A stretch of DNA of 64,000 nucleotides from an uncultured Clostridia bacterium (GTDB taxonomy: Bacteria > Bacillota > Clostridia > TANB77 > CAG-508): NCBI GenBank assembly GCA_934119935.1, contig CAKOSX010000001.1, positions 62,001 through 126,000 on the forward strand, in the 5' to 3' direction. Each line of letters starts with the position of its first letter. Position 1 is the first letter of the stretch. The translations under genes were made by a program, and so were the position numbers. Positions 7,493-15,743 of the stretch are shown in pieces. The notes under the pieces are model-generated. The model was not told the DNA's origin and made no database searches. It was given only the letters and a program-made list of their open reading frames with translations.

Positions 7493-9073
7493 ATGGAAAA
7501 GAAAACATTTTATATTACAACGCCAATTTATTATCCAAGTGGCAAATTCCATTTAGGAACAGCATACACAACGGTGCTTGCAGACACAATAAAGAAATAC
7601 AAACAGCAAAGAGGATACGATGCACGAATGCTTACTGGTCTTGATGAGCATGGGCAAAAGGTTGAGCAGGTTGCTGTTAAAAGAGGATTAACTCCACAAC
7701 AACATGTTGACGAGATTGCAAAGCAAGCAAAAGACTTATGGAAATTGATGGATGTTCAATATGATGATTTTATTAGAACAACTGAGGAAAGACATACTAA
7801 AATCGTAGAGAAGATTTTCGATAAATTCATGGAGCAAGGCGATATTTACAAAGGTGAATATGAGGGCTGGTATTGTATGCCATGTGAAACATATTTTACA
7901 GAGACACAATTAGTTGATGGAAAGTGCCCTGACTGTGGAAGAGAAGTTAAGAAAATGAAGGAAGAATCTTACTTCTTTAATATGAAGAAATATCAAAAGA
8001 GATTGGAAGAGTTCTACGAGCAAAATCCAGATTTTATAAAACCAGAGTCTAGAAAGAACGAGTTATTCAATAACTTTATAAAGCCAGGACTAGAAGACTT
8101 ATGTGTTACAAGAACAACATTTGACTGGGGAATAAAAGTACCAAAAGATCCAAAGCATGTAATTTATGTTTGGCTAGACGCACTAACAAACTACATAACT
8201 GCATTAGGATACATGTCAGATGATGATACTTTATTTAAGAAATACTGGCCAGCAGACTTGCAAATAGTTGGAAAAGATATAATAAGATTCCATGGAATTT
8301 ATTGGCCAATTTTCTTAATGGCACTTGGACTACCAACACCAAAGAAATTATATGCACATGGTTTCTTAATGATGAAAGATGGAAAAATGTCTAAGTCAAA
8401 GGGAAATGTTGTATATCCAGAAATGCTTGTAGAAAGATATGGCTTAGATGCAACAAGATATTTCTTATTAAAAGAATGCCCTTATGGTCAAGATGCAATA
8501 TTTACACCAGAAGACTTCGTAAACAAATATAATTTTGATTTGTGCAACGATTTAGGAAACTTGCTAAACAGAACTATTGGAATGGTTAATAAATATTTTG
8601 GTGGAAATGTGCCAGACTATAAAGGAAGAATAAATGATGTAGACGCAGAATTGGAAGAAACTGTTGCAAGCAAAATTGCGGAATATGAAAACAACATGGA
8701 AGAATTACATTTTTCAAATGCAATAGAGTCAATATGGGGAATAATCTCTAGAGCAAATAAATACATAGACGAAACAGCTCCATGGACACTTGCAAAACAA
8801 GAAGAAACAGAAAAACTAGAATCAGTAATGAGCCATCTAGTAGAAGCTCTACGAATTGTAGCCATACTAATAAAACCAGCAATGACAGAAACATCAAACA
8901 AAATTCTAAGCCAATTAGGAATAAAAGAAGAAGCAAGCAAAGAATATGATACAATAAAAGAATTTGGTAAGACAACATCAAACTTAAAAGTAATAGAAAA
9001 AGGCGAGCCAATATTCTTAAGACTAGATGCAAACGAAGAAATAGAATACATAAAAAACAAAATGAAAGAATAG
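7493..9073 (+). CDS. metG: Methionyl-tRNA synthetase
   Basis: A 526-residue class I aminoacyl-tRNA synthetase that charges tRNA-Met in the cytosol. The nucleotide-binding motif HLGT (residues 20-23, the HIGH equivalent) follows TTPIYYPSGKF, and KMSKSKGN is near residue 300. A zinc knuckle with CxxC pairs (CMPCE and CPDCGR) is near residues 128-150. The protein ends soon after the anticodon-binding helical domain and lacks the C-terminal tRNA-binding (Trbp111-like) extension of longer MetRS forms. The SD AAAAAGGAG precedes ATG. No T-box is recognisable upstream; a TATAAT lies at 7398-7403. It is transcribed separately from the array by virtue of the 7315 terminator. Confidence 0.96.
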   Translation: MEKKTFYITTPIYYPSGKFHLGTAYTTVLADTIKKYKQQRGYDARMLTGLDEHGQKVEQVAVKRGLTPQQHVDEIAKQAKDLWKLMDVQYDDFIRTTEERHTKIVEKIFDKFMEQGDIYKGEYEGWYCMPCETYFTETQLVDGKCPDCGREVKKMKEESYFFNMKKYQKRLEEFYEQNPDFIKPESRKNELFNNFIKPGLEDLCVTRTTFDWGIKVPKDPKHVIYVWLDALTNYITALGYMSDDDTLFKKYWPADLQIVGKDIIRFHGIYWPIFLMALGLPTPKKLYAHGFLMMKDGKMSKSKGNVVYPEMLVERYGLDATRYFLLKECPYGQDAIFTPEDFVNKYNFDLCNDLGNLLNRTIGMVNKYFGGNVPDYKGRINDVDAELEETVASKIAEYENNMEELHFSNAIESIWGIISRANKYIDETAPWTLAKQEETEKLESVMSHLVEALRIVAILIKPAMTETSNKILSQLGIKEEASKEYDTIKEFGKTTSNLKVIEKGEPIFLRLDANEEIEYIKNKMKE

Positions 9074-9250
9074 TTTTTTATAAAATAATAAAAAATACTA
9101 TTAAAATATAACCAAAATACAGCAAAAATACAGCAAAAATACAACTAAGATATAATCCAAATACAACTAAAATATAGAAACAAAGAGTCATAATAGTTAC
9201 AAAAAAACATATACTTGTTAATAACTTACCGAGAGTTAGGAGGCATGTAT

Positions 9251-10018
9251 ATGTTTTTTGTATTCAATAAAAGAAAAATTGGATCATACCTTATATCGAT
9301 TGGAACTGTAGCAATCCTATTTTCTGTTGCTTTATTTGGCGGACATTTTAGGGACGGAGAAAAAAATGTAATAGCAACTTCATCATCAAATATAAATAAT
9401 TTGCCAATATATAAAGTAGAAACTGAAACAAAAAAAGTGAGTTTGAGTATAAACTGTGGGGAAAATGTAGAAAATATAGATAATATATTGAATACATTGT
9501 CTAAAACAAATGCAAAGGCTACATTTTTTATTTCTGGCAAGATTGCAAGCTCAAATGCCGAAATTATAAAGAAAATTGTGCAGAGTGGGAATGAGGTTGG
9601 TAATTTATCATATAATTATACTAATTTGAAAAAGAAGAAAAAAGAAGAAATTAAAGATGAAATTACAAAAGCTTCTAATGAAATCGAGAAAATAACAGGT
9701 CAAAAGGTAAAGATTTTTAGAGCTCCATATGGAGAATGCTCTAACGAGATAATCAAAATTGCGAGTGAACAAGGGTTATCTACGGTTCAGTGGAACGTGG
9801 ATTCATTAGATTACAATGGATTAAACGGGGAAGAAATGTGTGATAGAATAAACGAAAGTTTATCACCAGGAAGTATAATTTTATTACATAATTCGGCAAA
9901 GTATACATCAGAGAGTATAGAAAAAATAATACAAAACATTCAAAAGCAGGGATATCAGTTAGTAACAACGAGTGAGTTATTAGCATTACAAAATCAAGAT
10001 AAAAGCAAATCAGATTAG
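9251..10018 (+). CDS. NodB-fold polysaccharide deacetylase-like protein, catalytic residues lost
   Basis: ATG 9251 is 7 nt after AGGAGG. An N-terminal membrane segment (about residues 11-29) is followed by a NodB homology domain: ATFFISGKIASSNAEIIKKI, FRAPYGECS, VQWNVDSLDY and IILLHNSAKYT. The metal and base residues of active enzymes are missing. The TFDDG motif is replaced by LSINCG, and the H-x3-H motif (normally GNHTYSHPNL) reads GNLSYNYTNL. This makes it a likely pseudoenzyme. The architecture recalls sporulation deacetylase-like proteins of the PdaB/YlxY type, but no function can be assigned. A structural or carbohydrate-binding role is possible. Confidence 0.82.
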   Translation: MFFVFNKRKIGSYLISIGTVAILFSVALFGGHFRDGEKNVIATSSSNINNLPIYKVETETKKVSLSINCGENVENIDNILNTLSKTNAKATFFISGKIASSNAEIIKKIVQSGNEVGNLSYNYTNLKKKKKEEIKDEITKASNEIEKITGQKVKIFRAPYGECSNEIIKIASEQGLSTVQWNVDSLDYNGLNGEEMCDRINESLSPGSIILLHNSAKYTSESIEKIIQNIQKQGYQLVTTSELLALQNQDKSKSD

Positions 10019-10066
10019 TTTGCTACTATAGAATCAAAACAAAAGTAAATAATAAAGGAGAAGAAT

Positions 10067-10537
10067 ATGCCTTTTATTGAGATAATTACAGATTCTAAAA
10101 GCCAAACACAGCTTAATAAAGTAATTACAAAGGGAATGGTAAACAATTGTGATATTTTGTTCATTAAAGATAAGAATATAGAAAACACGAAAAACATAAA
10201 GTTGGAAACGCTGGTATTAAACAGAAGTGTAGAAAATGATGAATTGATGAGCAAAATAATGAAGAACTCTAAGAATTTGATATTGAACTTGGATTTGAAT
10301 GAAAATTTGCAATACGAAGATTCGTGTAATGTAATTTCATATGGTTATAGCTCGAAGAGTGACATAACTGTGTCTAGTGTAGAAGAGGATGAATTATTGA
10401 TTTGCGTTCAACATACAATAAAGAGCATGTTTGATAGGATAATAGAACCACAAGAAATAAAGGTAAATGTAAAAGCAGACATGAATGTGTATAATATAAT
10501 GATAGTAATTGCACTTTCAAGCTTATATGCAAACTAG
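10067..10537 (+). CDS. Conserved-looking protein of unknown function
   Basis: A 156-residue soluble protein preceded by AAAGGAGAAGAAT and an ATG. It has alternating strand/helix character without a signal peptide, and a notable motif NVISYGYSSKSDITVSSVEED followed by a helix and a C-terminal hydrophobic segment (YNIMIVIALSSLYAN). The YGY-S-K-ATVT-like wording faintly recalls the carboxy part of Mur ligases, but no ATP-binding loop is present, so I would not name it. It lies 48 nt after the deacetylase-like gene and could be co-transcribed with it. Confidence 0.7.
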   Translation: MPFIEIITDSKSQTQLNKVITKGMVNNCDILFIKDKNIENTKNIKLETLVLNRSVENDELMSKIMKNSKNLILNLDLNENLQYEDSCNVISYGYSSKSDITVSSVEEDELLICVQHTIKSMFDRIIEPQEIKVNVKADMNVYNIMIVIALSSLYAN

Positions 10538-10548
10538 CATGAGATATC

Positions 10549-10661
10549 AGGAATAATTTTATATTTTTGCAAAACGAAATCGAGCTCGCCTTTTGAGGAG
10601 TCCGAAGGAGCTCCGACCAAGAGCGACGTATTGAAGTTTAAAAAAATATAAAATTATTCCT
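10549..10661 (+). repeat. Structured intergenic repeat, family A, copy 1
   Basis: A perfect 20-bp inverted repeat (10549-10568 and 10642-10661) encloses a GC-rich core: CTCGCCTTTTGAGGAGTCCG, then AAGGAGCTCCGACCAAGAGC, then GACGT. The core is shared with copies at 14.2, 16.9, 17.0 and 30.2-30.5 kb, while the outer stem sequence is different. Confidence 0.75.
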
Positions 10662-10772
10662 AGATAAGTAGATTTTTATGAAAATTGTATAGCAATATTA
10701 TTTTTTTAGTGACATTTTGCCTTTAAAATGGGCATATTTTTGAAAAAAATAAAACAAATTTAACATTTTATG

Positions 10773-10801
10773 TAGACAAAACCAAAAAATGGTAGTATAA
10801 T
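10773..10801 (+). promoter_or_regulatory. Promoter of the SSB gene
   Basis: -35 TAGACA (10773-10778), a 17-bp spacer and -10 TATAAT (10796-10801). Confidence 0.8.
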
Positions 10802-10857
10802 AATAGTTGTAGGTTAGAAAAACAAATACTTTAAAAAGTAAGAGGAGGAAATTTAAG

Positions 10858-11562
10858 TTGGATACAGTATATTCAGAGAACAACCACATTATAATGGTGG
10901 GAAAAGTAACAAGTGACAAAAGATTTAGTCATGAGATATATGGAGAAAAATTCTATATATTCGATTTAAGTGTTCCACGTCTAAGTGGAAATTCTGATAT
11001 TATACCAATCACAATATCAGAAAGATTAATGGTAAACGGAGATTTACCAATTGGAACAAAAATAACAGTTGAAGGTCAATTTAGATCATACAACAGTTAT
11101 GGAGAAGGTAAAAACAAATTAGTTCTAACAGTATTTGCAAAAAATGTAACATTGTTAGAAGATCAAGAAAGTGAAGTAGAAGCAAGAAAAGATTTTATAT
11201 CAAACGAAGTAACATTAATAGGTTATATATGCAAGAAACCAGTTTACAGACAAACACCATTTGGTAGAGAAATAGCAGATATACTATTAGCAGTAAACAG
11301 AGCTTATAGTAAATCAGACTATATACCATGTATTGCTTGGGGAAGAACAGCTAGATTCTGTGAGAATATGGAAGTTGGAACAGAAGTTAAAATAGTTGGT
11401 AGAGTTCAATCAAGACAATATGAAAAGAAACACGAAGATGGAACTGTAGAAAATAAAGTTGCATATGAAGTTTCTGTTGGAAGCTTAGAAGTAGTTAATC
11501 AAAATGATGATGGCGAAGCTGAAGTAGCTCCAGTAGAAGAAGAAAATAAAGAGGCTATATAA
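10858..11562 (+). CDS. ssb: Single-stranded DNA-binding protein with two OB folds
   Basis: A 234-residue protein starting at TTG 10858, 10 nt after GAGGAGG; no ATG is better placed. Two OB-fold units lie in tandem, residues ~10-100 and ~115-220. The second carries typical SSB wording (NEVTLIGYICKKPVYRQTPFGREIADILLAVNR, with VEVKIVGRVQSR-like strands after it). The C-terminus is acidic (EVAPVEEENKEAI) but lacks the usual DDDIPF tip. The tandem arrangement differs from the single-OB SSB of replication forks and is known from clostridial SSB-like proteins. It probably binds ssDNA in the cytoplasm. A consensus promoter and a terminator show that it is monocistronic. Confidence 0.85.
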   Translation: MDTVYSENNHIIMVGKVTSDKRFSHEIYGEKFYIFDLSVPRLSGNSDIIPITISERLMVNGDLPIGTKITVEGQFRSYNSYGEGKNKLVLTVFAKNVTLLEDQESEVEARKDFISNEVTLIGYICKKPVYRQTPFGREIADILLAVNRAYSKSDYIPCIAWGRTARFCENMEVGTEVKIVGRVQSRQYEKKHEDGTVENKVAYEVSVGSLEVVNQNDDGEAEVAPVEEENKEAI

Positions 11563-11605
11563 ATAGATAAATTGAACATAAATAAATTCCTTTAAGATAA
11601 GAAAG

Positions 11606-11638
11606 AAGTGTTTTACAGAAATGTAGAGCACTTTTTTC
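11606..11638 (+). terminator. Terminator of the SSB gene
   Basis: Stem AAGTG...CACTT with an inner TACA-GAAA-TGTA hairpin, followed by TTTTTTCTT. Confidence 0.7.
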
Positions 11639-11640
11639 TT

Positions 11641-11671
11641 TCGCCCAATAGGGACGCCCCTTTTTGGGCGA
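11641..11671. repeat. Family B GC hairpin, copy 1
   Basis: TCGCCCA ... TGGGCGA with the inner core AGGGACGCCCCTTTT. The same hairpin occurs at 14072, 16834 and, inverted, at 17114. Confidence 0.7.
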
Positions 11672-11710
11672 AAAAATAAGGCTACATTTTAACAATGCAA
11701 CCTTATTTTT
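11672..11710. terminator. Bidirectional terminator between SSB and the small minus-strand gene
   Basis: AAAAATAAGG / CCTTATTTTT. It overlaps the 3' end of the minus-strand ORF at 11703. Confidence 0.65.
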
Positions 11711-11852
11711 TTACATCTGGAATTATAACATTTTTCTTTGTGTTTGTATCTTCATTTGGTTTTGCAATATCAAGATTATCATAAACAGGAGAAATGTTTA
11801 AATCTTCGCCATTTCCAGAAACAACTTCTATGTTTTTTTCATCATTACTCAT
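11703..11852 (-). CDS. Small acidic hypothetical protein (49 aa)
   Basis: A longer open frame exists, but the start at 11852 (MSNDEKNIEVV) is preceded by AAAGGAGCAAAAGATT, so the product is 49 residues. It is polar, Asn/Asp-rich and likely unstructured, with no membrane segment. It is transcribed opposite to ssb and scpB and ends in the shared terminator. No family is recognised. Confidence 0.55.
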   Translation of the reverse strand: MSNDEKNIEVVSGNGEDLNISPVYDNLDIAKPNEDTNTKKNVIIPDVKK

Positions 11853-11926
11853 AATCTTTTGCTCCTTTATTAAACTAAATATAGAATACCACAATATTCA
11901 CAAGAATTCAAGCTAAAAAATCAACA

Positions 11927-11955
11927 TTGACACGACTTTGATTTGAGGGTATAAT
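11927..11955 (+). promoter_or_regulatory. Promoter of scpB-proS
   Basis: -35 TTGACA (11927-11932), a 17-bp spacer and -10 TATAAT (11950-11955), a full consensus sigma-A promoter. Confidence 0.88.
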
Positions 11956-12036
11956 ATTTACGTATTGAACTTATGAGAAAAGGCTGAAAATATTTTTTTC
12001 AACAATTTGAGAGATTAAGAAGGGATAAGATTATAA

Positions 12037-12702
12037 ATGGAAATAGAAAAACAGAAGGCGATAATAGAAGCTATATTGTTTGCCGCAGGAAGAGTAATAA
12101 AAATAAATGAATTAATGGGAATTCTAGAGCTTTCTTCAGACGATGTTGTAACGATAATAGACAGCATGAAGGAAGATTATAAGAATGCTGATAGAGGAAT
12201 TGAGATTATAAGAGTTGAAGATGGATATCAGCTTACTACTAAGAAAGAGATGTATGAGTATTTATATCCAATTTTCGATAAGAGAAGCAAACCAAATTTA
12301 ACTCAAGCATCTATGGAAACTCTAGCAATAATTGCATATAATCCAAAGATTACGAGAGCAGAAATAGAGGCTATAAGAGGTGTAAATTCTGATGGAACTA
12401 TCTACAAATTATTAGAATTTAATTTGATAGAAAACGTTGGAAAGGCTGATTTACCTGGAAGGCCAACTATGTATGCAACAACACCAAATTTCTTGAAGAT
12501 GTTTGGAATGTCTTCTTTGGAGGAATTGCCAGAATTACCAAAATATAAATTAGATGAAAATCAACAGCTTGTAATTGATGATATAATTCCGAGTGAAGAT
12601 CAGTCAACAATAGAAAAAGAAGAAATTGCAAGTGTAGAAACAATTTCTGAGGCTCCAATGCCCGAAAGGGAGCAAAGTAGTGATGAAGAAATATCAAAAT
12701 AA
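12037..12702 (+). CDS. scpB: Segregation and condensation protein B
   Basis: A 221-residue protein with two winged-helix domains and a family-typical core (IIEAILFAAGRVI near the start, LTQASMETLAIIAYNPKITR around residue 88, RGVNSDGTIYKLLEFNLIE around 110, GRPTMYATTPNFLKMFG around 140). ScpB binds the SMC-ScpA complex and helps chromosome segregation. The C-terminal 60 residues are acidic and probably disordered. scpA is not in the window, which is unusual because the two are often adjacent. proS follows after 26 nt. Confidence 0.95.
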   Translation: MEIEKQKAIIEAILFAAGRVIKINELMGILELSSDDVVTIIDSMKEDYKNADRGIEIIRVEDGYQLTTKKEMYEYLYPIFDKRSKPNLTQASMETLAIIAYNPKITRAEIEAIRGVNSDGTIYKLLEFNLIENVGKADLPGRPTMYATTPNFLKMFGMSSLEELPELPKYKLDENQQLVIDDIIPSEDQSTIEKEEIASVETISEAPMPEREQSSDEEISK

Positions 12703-12728
12703 AAGTATAGAAGGGAAATGAAAATATT

Positions 12729-14030
12729 ATGAGACTATCACAAACAGGATTAGGAACTATAAGAGTAAATAATTTGGATAAAAGCTATCCAGCACAAGAT
12801 ATATTGTTACAAACAAACCAATTAGTACAATATGGAACAGGAATTTATGCATATAACAATGTTCCATTAAAATTAAGAGAAAACGTTGAAAGCGTTATTA
12901 AAGGAGTTCTAGATAAATACGGCTGTATAGAAATATTGCTTCCAACATTACAACCAGCAAAACTTTGGGAAGAATCTGGAAGACTTTCTAAATATATAGA
13001 AGAAGGTGTTATGCTTTCTGTTAAAACAGATAAGGGAGACTTCGTAATGGCTCCAACGGCAGAGGAAGCTGTTACAGACTTTGTAAGAGGCAGAATAAGT
13101 TCATACAAAAACTTGCCAGTTACACTATATCAAATTGGAGAAAAATACAGAAACGAAATTCGTACAAGAGGATATTTATTAAGAGGAAAAACATTCCCAA
13201 TGATGGATGCATACAGCTTTGATTTAAATGCAGAAGAATGCGCTAAAACATACCAAAAAATTAGAAAAGCATACTTAGAAATATTTGAAATATTAGGACT
13301 AAATGCAAAACCAGTTGCAGCAGATAGCGGAGCAATGGGTGGAAACTTATCAGAGGAATTCATGCTAGAATCACCAATCGGAGAAGATACAATATTAGTA
13401 GATAAGGCAACAGGTGTAGCATTTAATACAGAAATTCTAGAAAGAGAAGATGCAGACGAATATCTAAGAGAAAAATACGGAGTTCAAGATAAAGAAAACG
13501 TAGAAGCTAAAAAGTCAATAGAATTAGGACACATATTCCAATTAGGAACAAAATACACAGAATCTATGAATGCAAAATACATCGACCAAGATGGAAACGA
13601 GCAATTATTATACATGGGCTGCTATGGAATTGGTGTAAGTAGAACAGTTGCCACAATTTATGAAGAGAATGTTGTAAATGGAAAAAACGGAGAACCAATG
13701 GGAATTTCACTACCAGTAAGTGTTGCACCATATTTGTTACAAATAGTTGCAGTAGACGAAAAAAAAGAAGTTGCAGAAAGAATTTACAACAAATTAATGG
13801 AAGCTGGAGTTCCAGTTATAATAGACGATAGAGCTCAAGGAATGCTTGGCGCAAAAATAAAAGATTGCTACATGTTTGGAACACCATACATGCTTGTACT
13901 TGGAAACAAGGCTCAAGAAGGAAGCTTCGAAATTGAAAGTACTAAAACAGGAGAAAAGAAAATATTTACAGAAGACGAATTAATAGAAGAATTTGTAAAA
14001 ATGAACAATGCAAGAAAATATGTAAAATAG
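12729..14030 (+). CDS. proS: Prolyl-tRNA synthetase, short form without editing insertion
   Basis: A 433-residue class II synthetase. Motif 2 (EKYRNEIRTRGYLLRGKTF, about 139-157) and motif 3 (GCYGIGVSR, about 298-306) are present, followed by an anticodon-binding domain (VPVIIDDRAQGMLGAKI). The cis-editing INS domain that separates motifs 2 and 3 in E. coli-type ProRS (about 570 aa) is absent, so clearance of Ala-tRNA-Pro would need a free-standing editing protein, not seen here. It shares a promoter with scpB. Repeats follow its stop codon. Confidence 0.95.
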   Translation: MRLSQTGLGTIRVNNLDKSYPAQDILLQTNQLVQYGTGIYAYNNVPLKLRENVESVIKGVLDKYGCIEILLPTLQPAKLWEESGRLSKYIEEGVMLSVKTDKGDFVMAPTAEEAVTDFVRGRISSYKNLPVTLYQIGEKYRNEIRTRGYLLRGKTFPMMDAYSFDLNAEECAKTYQKIRKAYLEIFEILGLNAKPVAADSGAMGGNLSEEFMLESPIGEDTILVDKATGVAFNTEILEREDADEYLREKYGVQDKENVEAKKSIELGHIFQLGTKYTESMNAKYIDQDGNEQLLYMGCYGIGVSRTVATIYEENVVNGKNGEPMGISLPVSVAPYLLQIVAVDEKKEVAERIYNKLMEAGVPVIIDDRAQGMLGAKIKDCYMFGTPYMLVLGNKAQEGSFEIESTKTGEKKIFTEDELIEEFVKMNNARKYVK

Positions 14031-14048
14031 AGAATAAAATTAAAATTT

Positions 14049-14102
14049 TCGCCCAACGAGAAAGGCCCTTTTCGCCCAAAGGGGACGCCCCTTTTTGGGC
14101 GA
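14049..14102. repeat. Family B GC hairpin, copy 2 (with a half copy in front)
   Basis: The full unit TCGCCCA...GGGACGCCCC...TGGGCGA spans 14072-14102. A degenerate half unit (TCGCCCAACGAGAAAGGCCC) begins at 14049. It may terminate proS transcription. Confidence 0.65.
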
Positions 14103-14142
14103 ATAATTATATAAAAAGAAAATTTAGACGAATAATAAATAA

Positions 14143-14259
14143 AAAAACAAAATTCATTTTATTAAAAAAATTACGGTACGGCGCTCTTGGCCGGAGCTCC
14201 TTCGGACTCCTCAAAAGGCGAGTTTGACCTTATTTTTAAATAAAATGAATTTTGTTTTT
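14143..14259 (-). repeat. Structured intergenic repeat, family A, copy 2
   Basis: A perfect 21-bp inverted repeat (14143-14163 and 14239-14259) surrounds the core in inverse orientation (GAGCTCCTTCGGACTCCTCA). The stem sequence is unrelated to that of copy 1. It reaches the stop codon of the gene at 14258. Confidence 0.75.
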
Positions 14260-14791
14260 ATTTCTCTGTTAATATATTTAATATTTTAGGGTAAATTGTA
14301 TCAGCATTACTTTGCCAGTTATCGACTATATCTTTTGCTTGCTCACGAGAACCAGCAAAAGTTTTTATCTCGAATACAGTTTCATTGTTTTCTACCACTT
14401 TACATGTTATAATATAATGATTTTCGCTAAGTGGGGTGTATTCTGCCACAATAGATTGTTCTTCTTCGGAACTATCTATAATTGGTTTTAAGTTTGTATC
14501 TGCCTTCAATTTTATTATTCCAGGTAATAAGTCTAAAGTCAAATCCAAGGTTTTTTTACCATTCTCTGTTACTTGGTATAAAGTTTGATCTTCCTTTTGA
14601 AAAGAAAAAATATAGCCAACCTCTATTAAATCCAACATAAATTGTTGGAAATAAAAATAATTCATATTAGATGCTGCTAATACTATTTTATATAATACAT
14701 CATTGGTTAGTGGTTTATTAGCTTTGTTAAGTGCATACAATATTAAGACTTTGTTCTCGGCTAATGTTTCATCATCTGACGCTAATTTCAA
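14258..14791 (-). CDS. DUF4364 family protein with winged-helix start
   Basis: A 177-residue cytoplasmic protein. Residues 1-75 read as a winged helix (ENKVLILYALNKANKPLTND, then YFYFQQFMLDLIEVGYI), and the remainder as an alpha/beta ligand-like domain (HYIITCKVVENNETVFEIKT). This matches my recollection of the uncharacterised clostridial DUF4364 family. A DNA-binding role is plausible from the fold but unproven. It runs opposite to its neighbours. Confidence 0.75.
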   Translation of the reverse strand: MKLASDDETLAENKVLILYALNKANKPLTNDVLYKIVLAASNMNYFYFQQFMLDLIEVGYIFSFQKEDQTLYQVTENGKKTLDLTLDLLPGIIKLKADTNLKPIIDSSEEEQSIVAEYTPLSENHYIITCKVVENNETVFEIKTFAGSREQAKDIVDNWQSNADTIYPKILNILTEK

Positions 14792-14972
14792 ATTAATTCA
14801 ACTCCATAATTAAAATTCGCCATAAATGCAGGCGTTTGATAAATTGTATTATATCATAGAAATGTAGAAAATCAAGAGTTAAAAAAGTAAAACATTTTTT
14901 TGAATAAAATTTTCTGTACATTAATTTTTAACTATGATATACTTACAATATATTAAAAATTTTGGAGGAAAT

Positions 14973-15677
14973 GTGGAAACATTATATGATATATTGGAAG
15001 TAAGCCGAAAAGCGTCTAAAGAAGTTATTGAAAAAGCATACAAAACACTGGCAAAAAAATACCACCCAGACTTGCAAACTGCTGAAAATAAAGAGATTGC
15101 AGAAAAAAGAATGAAAGAGATTAATGAAGCATATGATGTTTTAAGTGATGAACAAAAACGTAAAGCATATGATGAAAAGCTTGAAGCTGAAGAACAAAAG
15201 AAACAACAGGAACATCAAAATAATATAAATTATCAGAGCTCTAGTGTTCAAAATGAAAGATATGAGAACAATATATATACAAGTAATTCTGAAAGTTCAA
15301 AAGACACGAATAACTACAGTAATCAAGATTTTGATTGGAGAAAAGCGTATGCAAACCTAAGCCCAAAAGAGCAACGTAAAATTATGAAGGAAGTTCAAAA
15401 AGAAGCAAATGCTGAGTATAGAAAACAATACGAAGATTATTTTAGAAGCCTAGGATTTAAGATAAAACATAAATGGACATTTAAAGACTTTTTAACTGTT
15501 ATACTAGTAATTGGTGTGTTAGCAATAATAGTAGGGGTACTATGGCTAATTCCACCAACACATGAATATATGTTAAATTTATATAACACAAACTTAATTG
15601 TAAGAATATTTACAGACGTTGTAATTGGAATTTTTCAGGGATTTGTAAGATTCTTTCAAAATTTCACTAAATTTTAA
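14973..15677 (+). CDS. J-domain membrane protein (DnaJ-like)
   Basis: GTG 14973 directly follows GGAGGAAAT and begins VETLYDILEVSR, the normal start of a J domain; the ATG at 14934 has no SD. The J domain (residues 1-65) keeps HPD (KKYHPDLQTAENKE) and ends in NEAYDVLSDEQKRKAYDEK. A polar linker of about 80 residues follows, then one strong membrane segment (FLTVILVIGVLAIIVGVLWLIP) and a hydrophobic amphipathic tail. It lacks the Gly/Phe and zinc domains of DnaJ proper, so it probably recruits DnaK to the membrane. Confidence 0.85.
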   Translation: METLYDILEVSRKASKEVIEKAYKTLAKKYHPDLQTAENKEIAEKRMKEINEAYDVLSDEQKRKAYDEKLEAEEQKKQQEHQNNINYQSSSVQNERYENNIYTSNSESSKDTNNYSNQDFDWRKAYANLSPKEQRKIMKEVQKEANAEYRKQYEDYFRSLGFKIKHKWTFKDFLTVILVIGVLAIIVGVLWLIPPTHEYMLNLYNTNLIVRIFTDVVIGIFQGFVRFFQNFTKF

Positions 15678-15743
15678 AATGTATATAATAATTATATTAA
15701 GTTATAATATTTATATAAAAGTTAAATTATAGGAGGTTTATTT

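Noticed and set aside
9074..9240. AT-rich repeats (AAATACAACTAA-like) as a mobile element or origin
   Set aside because: Only loose, short, low-complexity similarity; no terminal repeats, iterons or adjacent replication gene.
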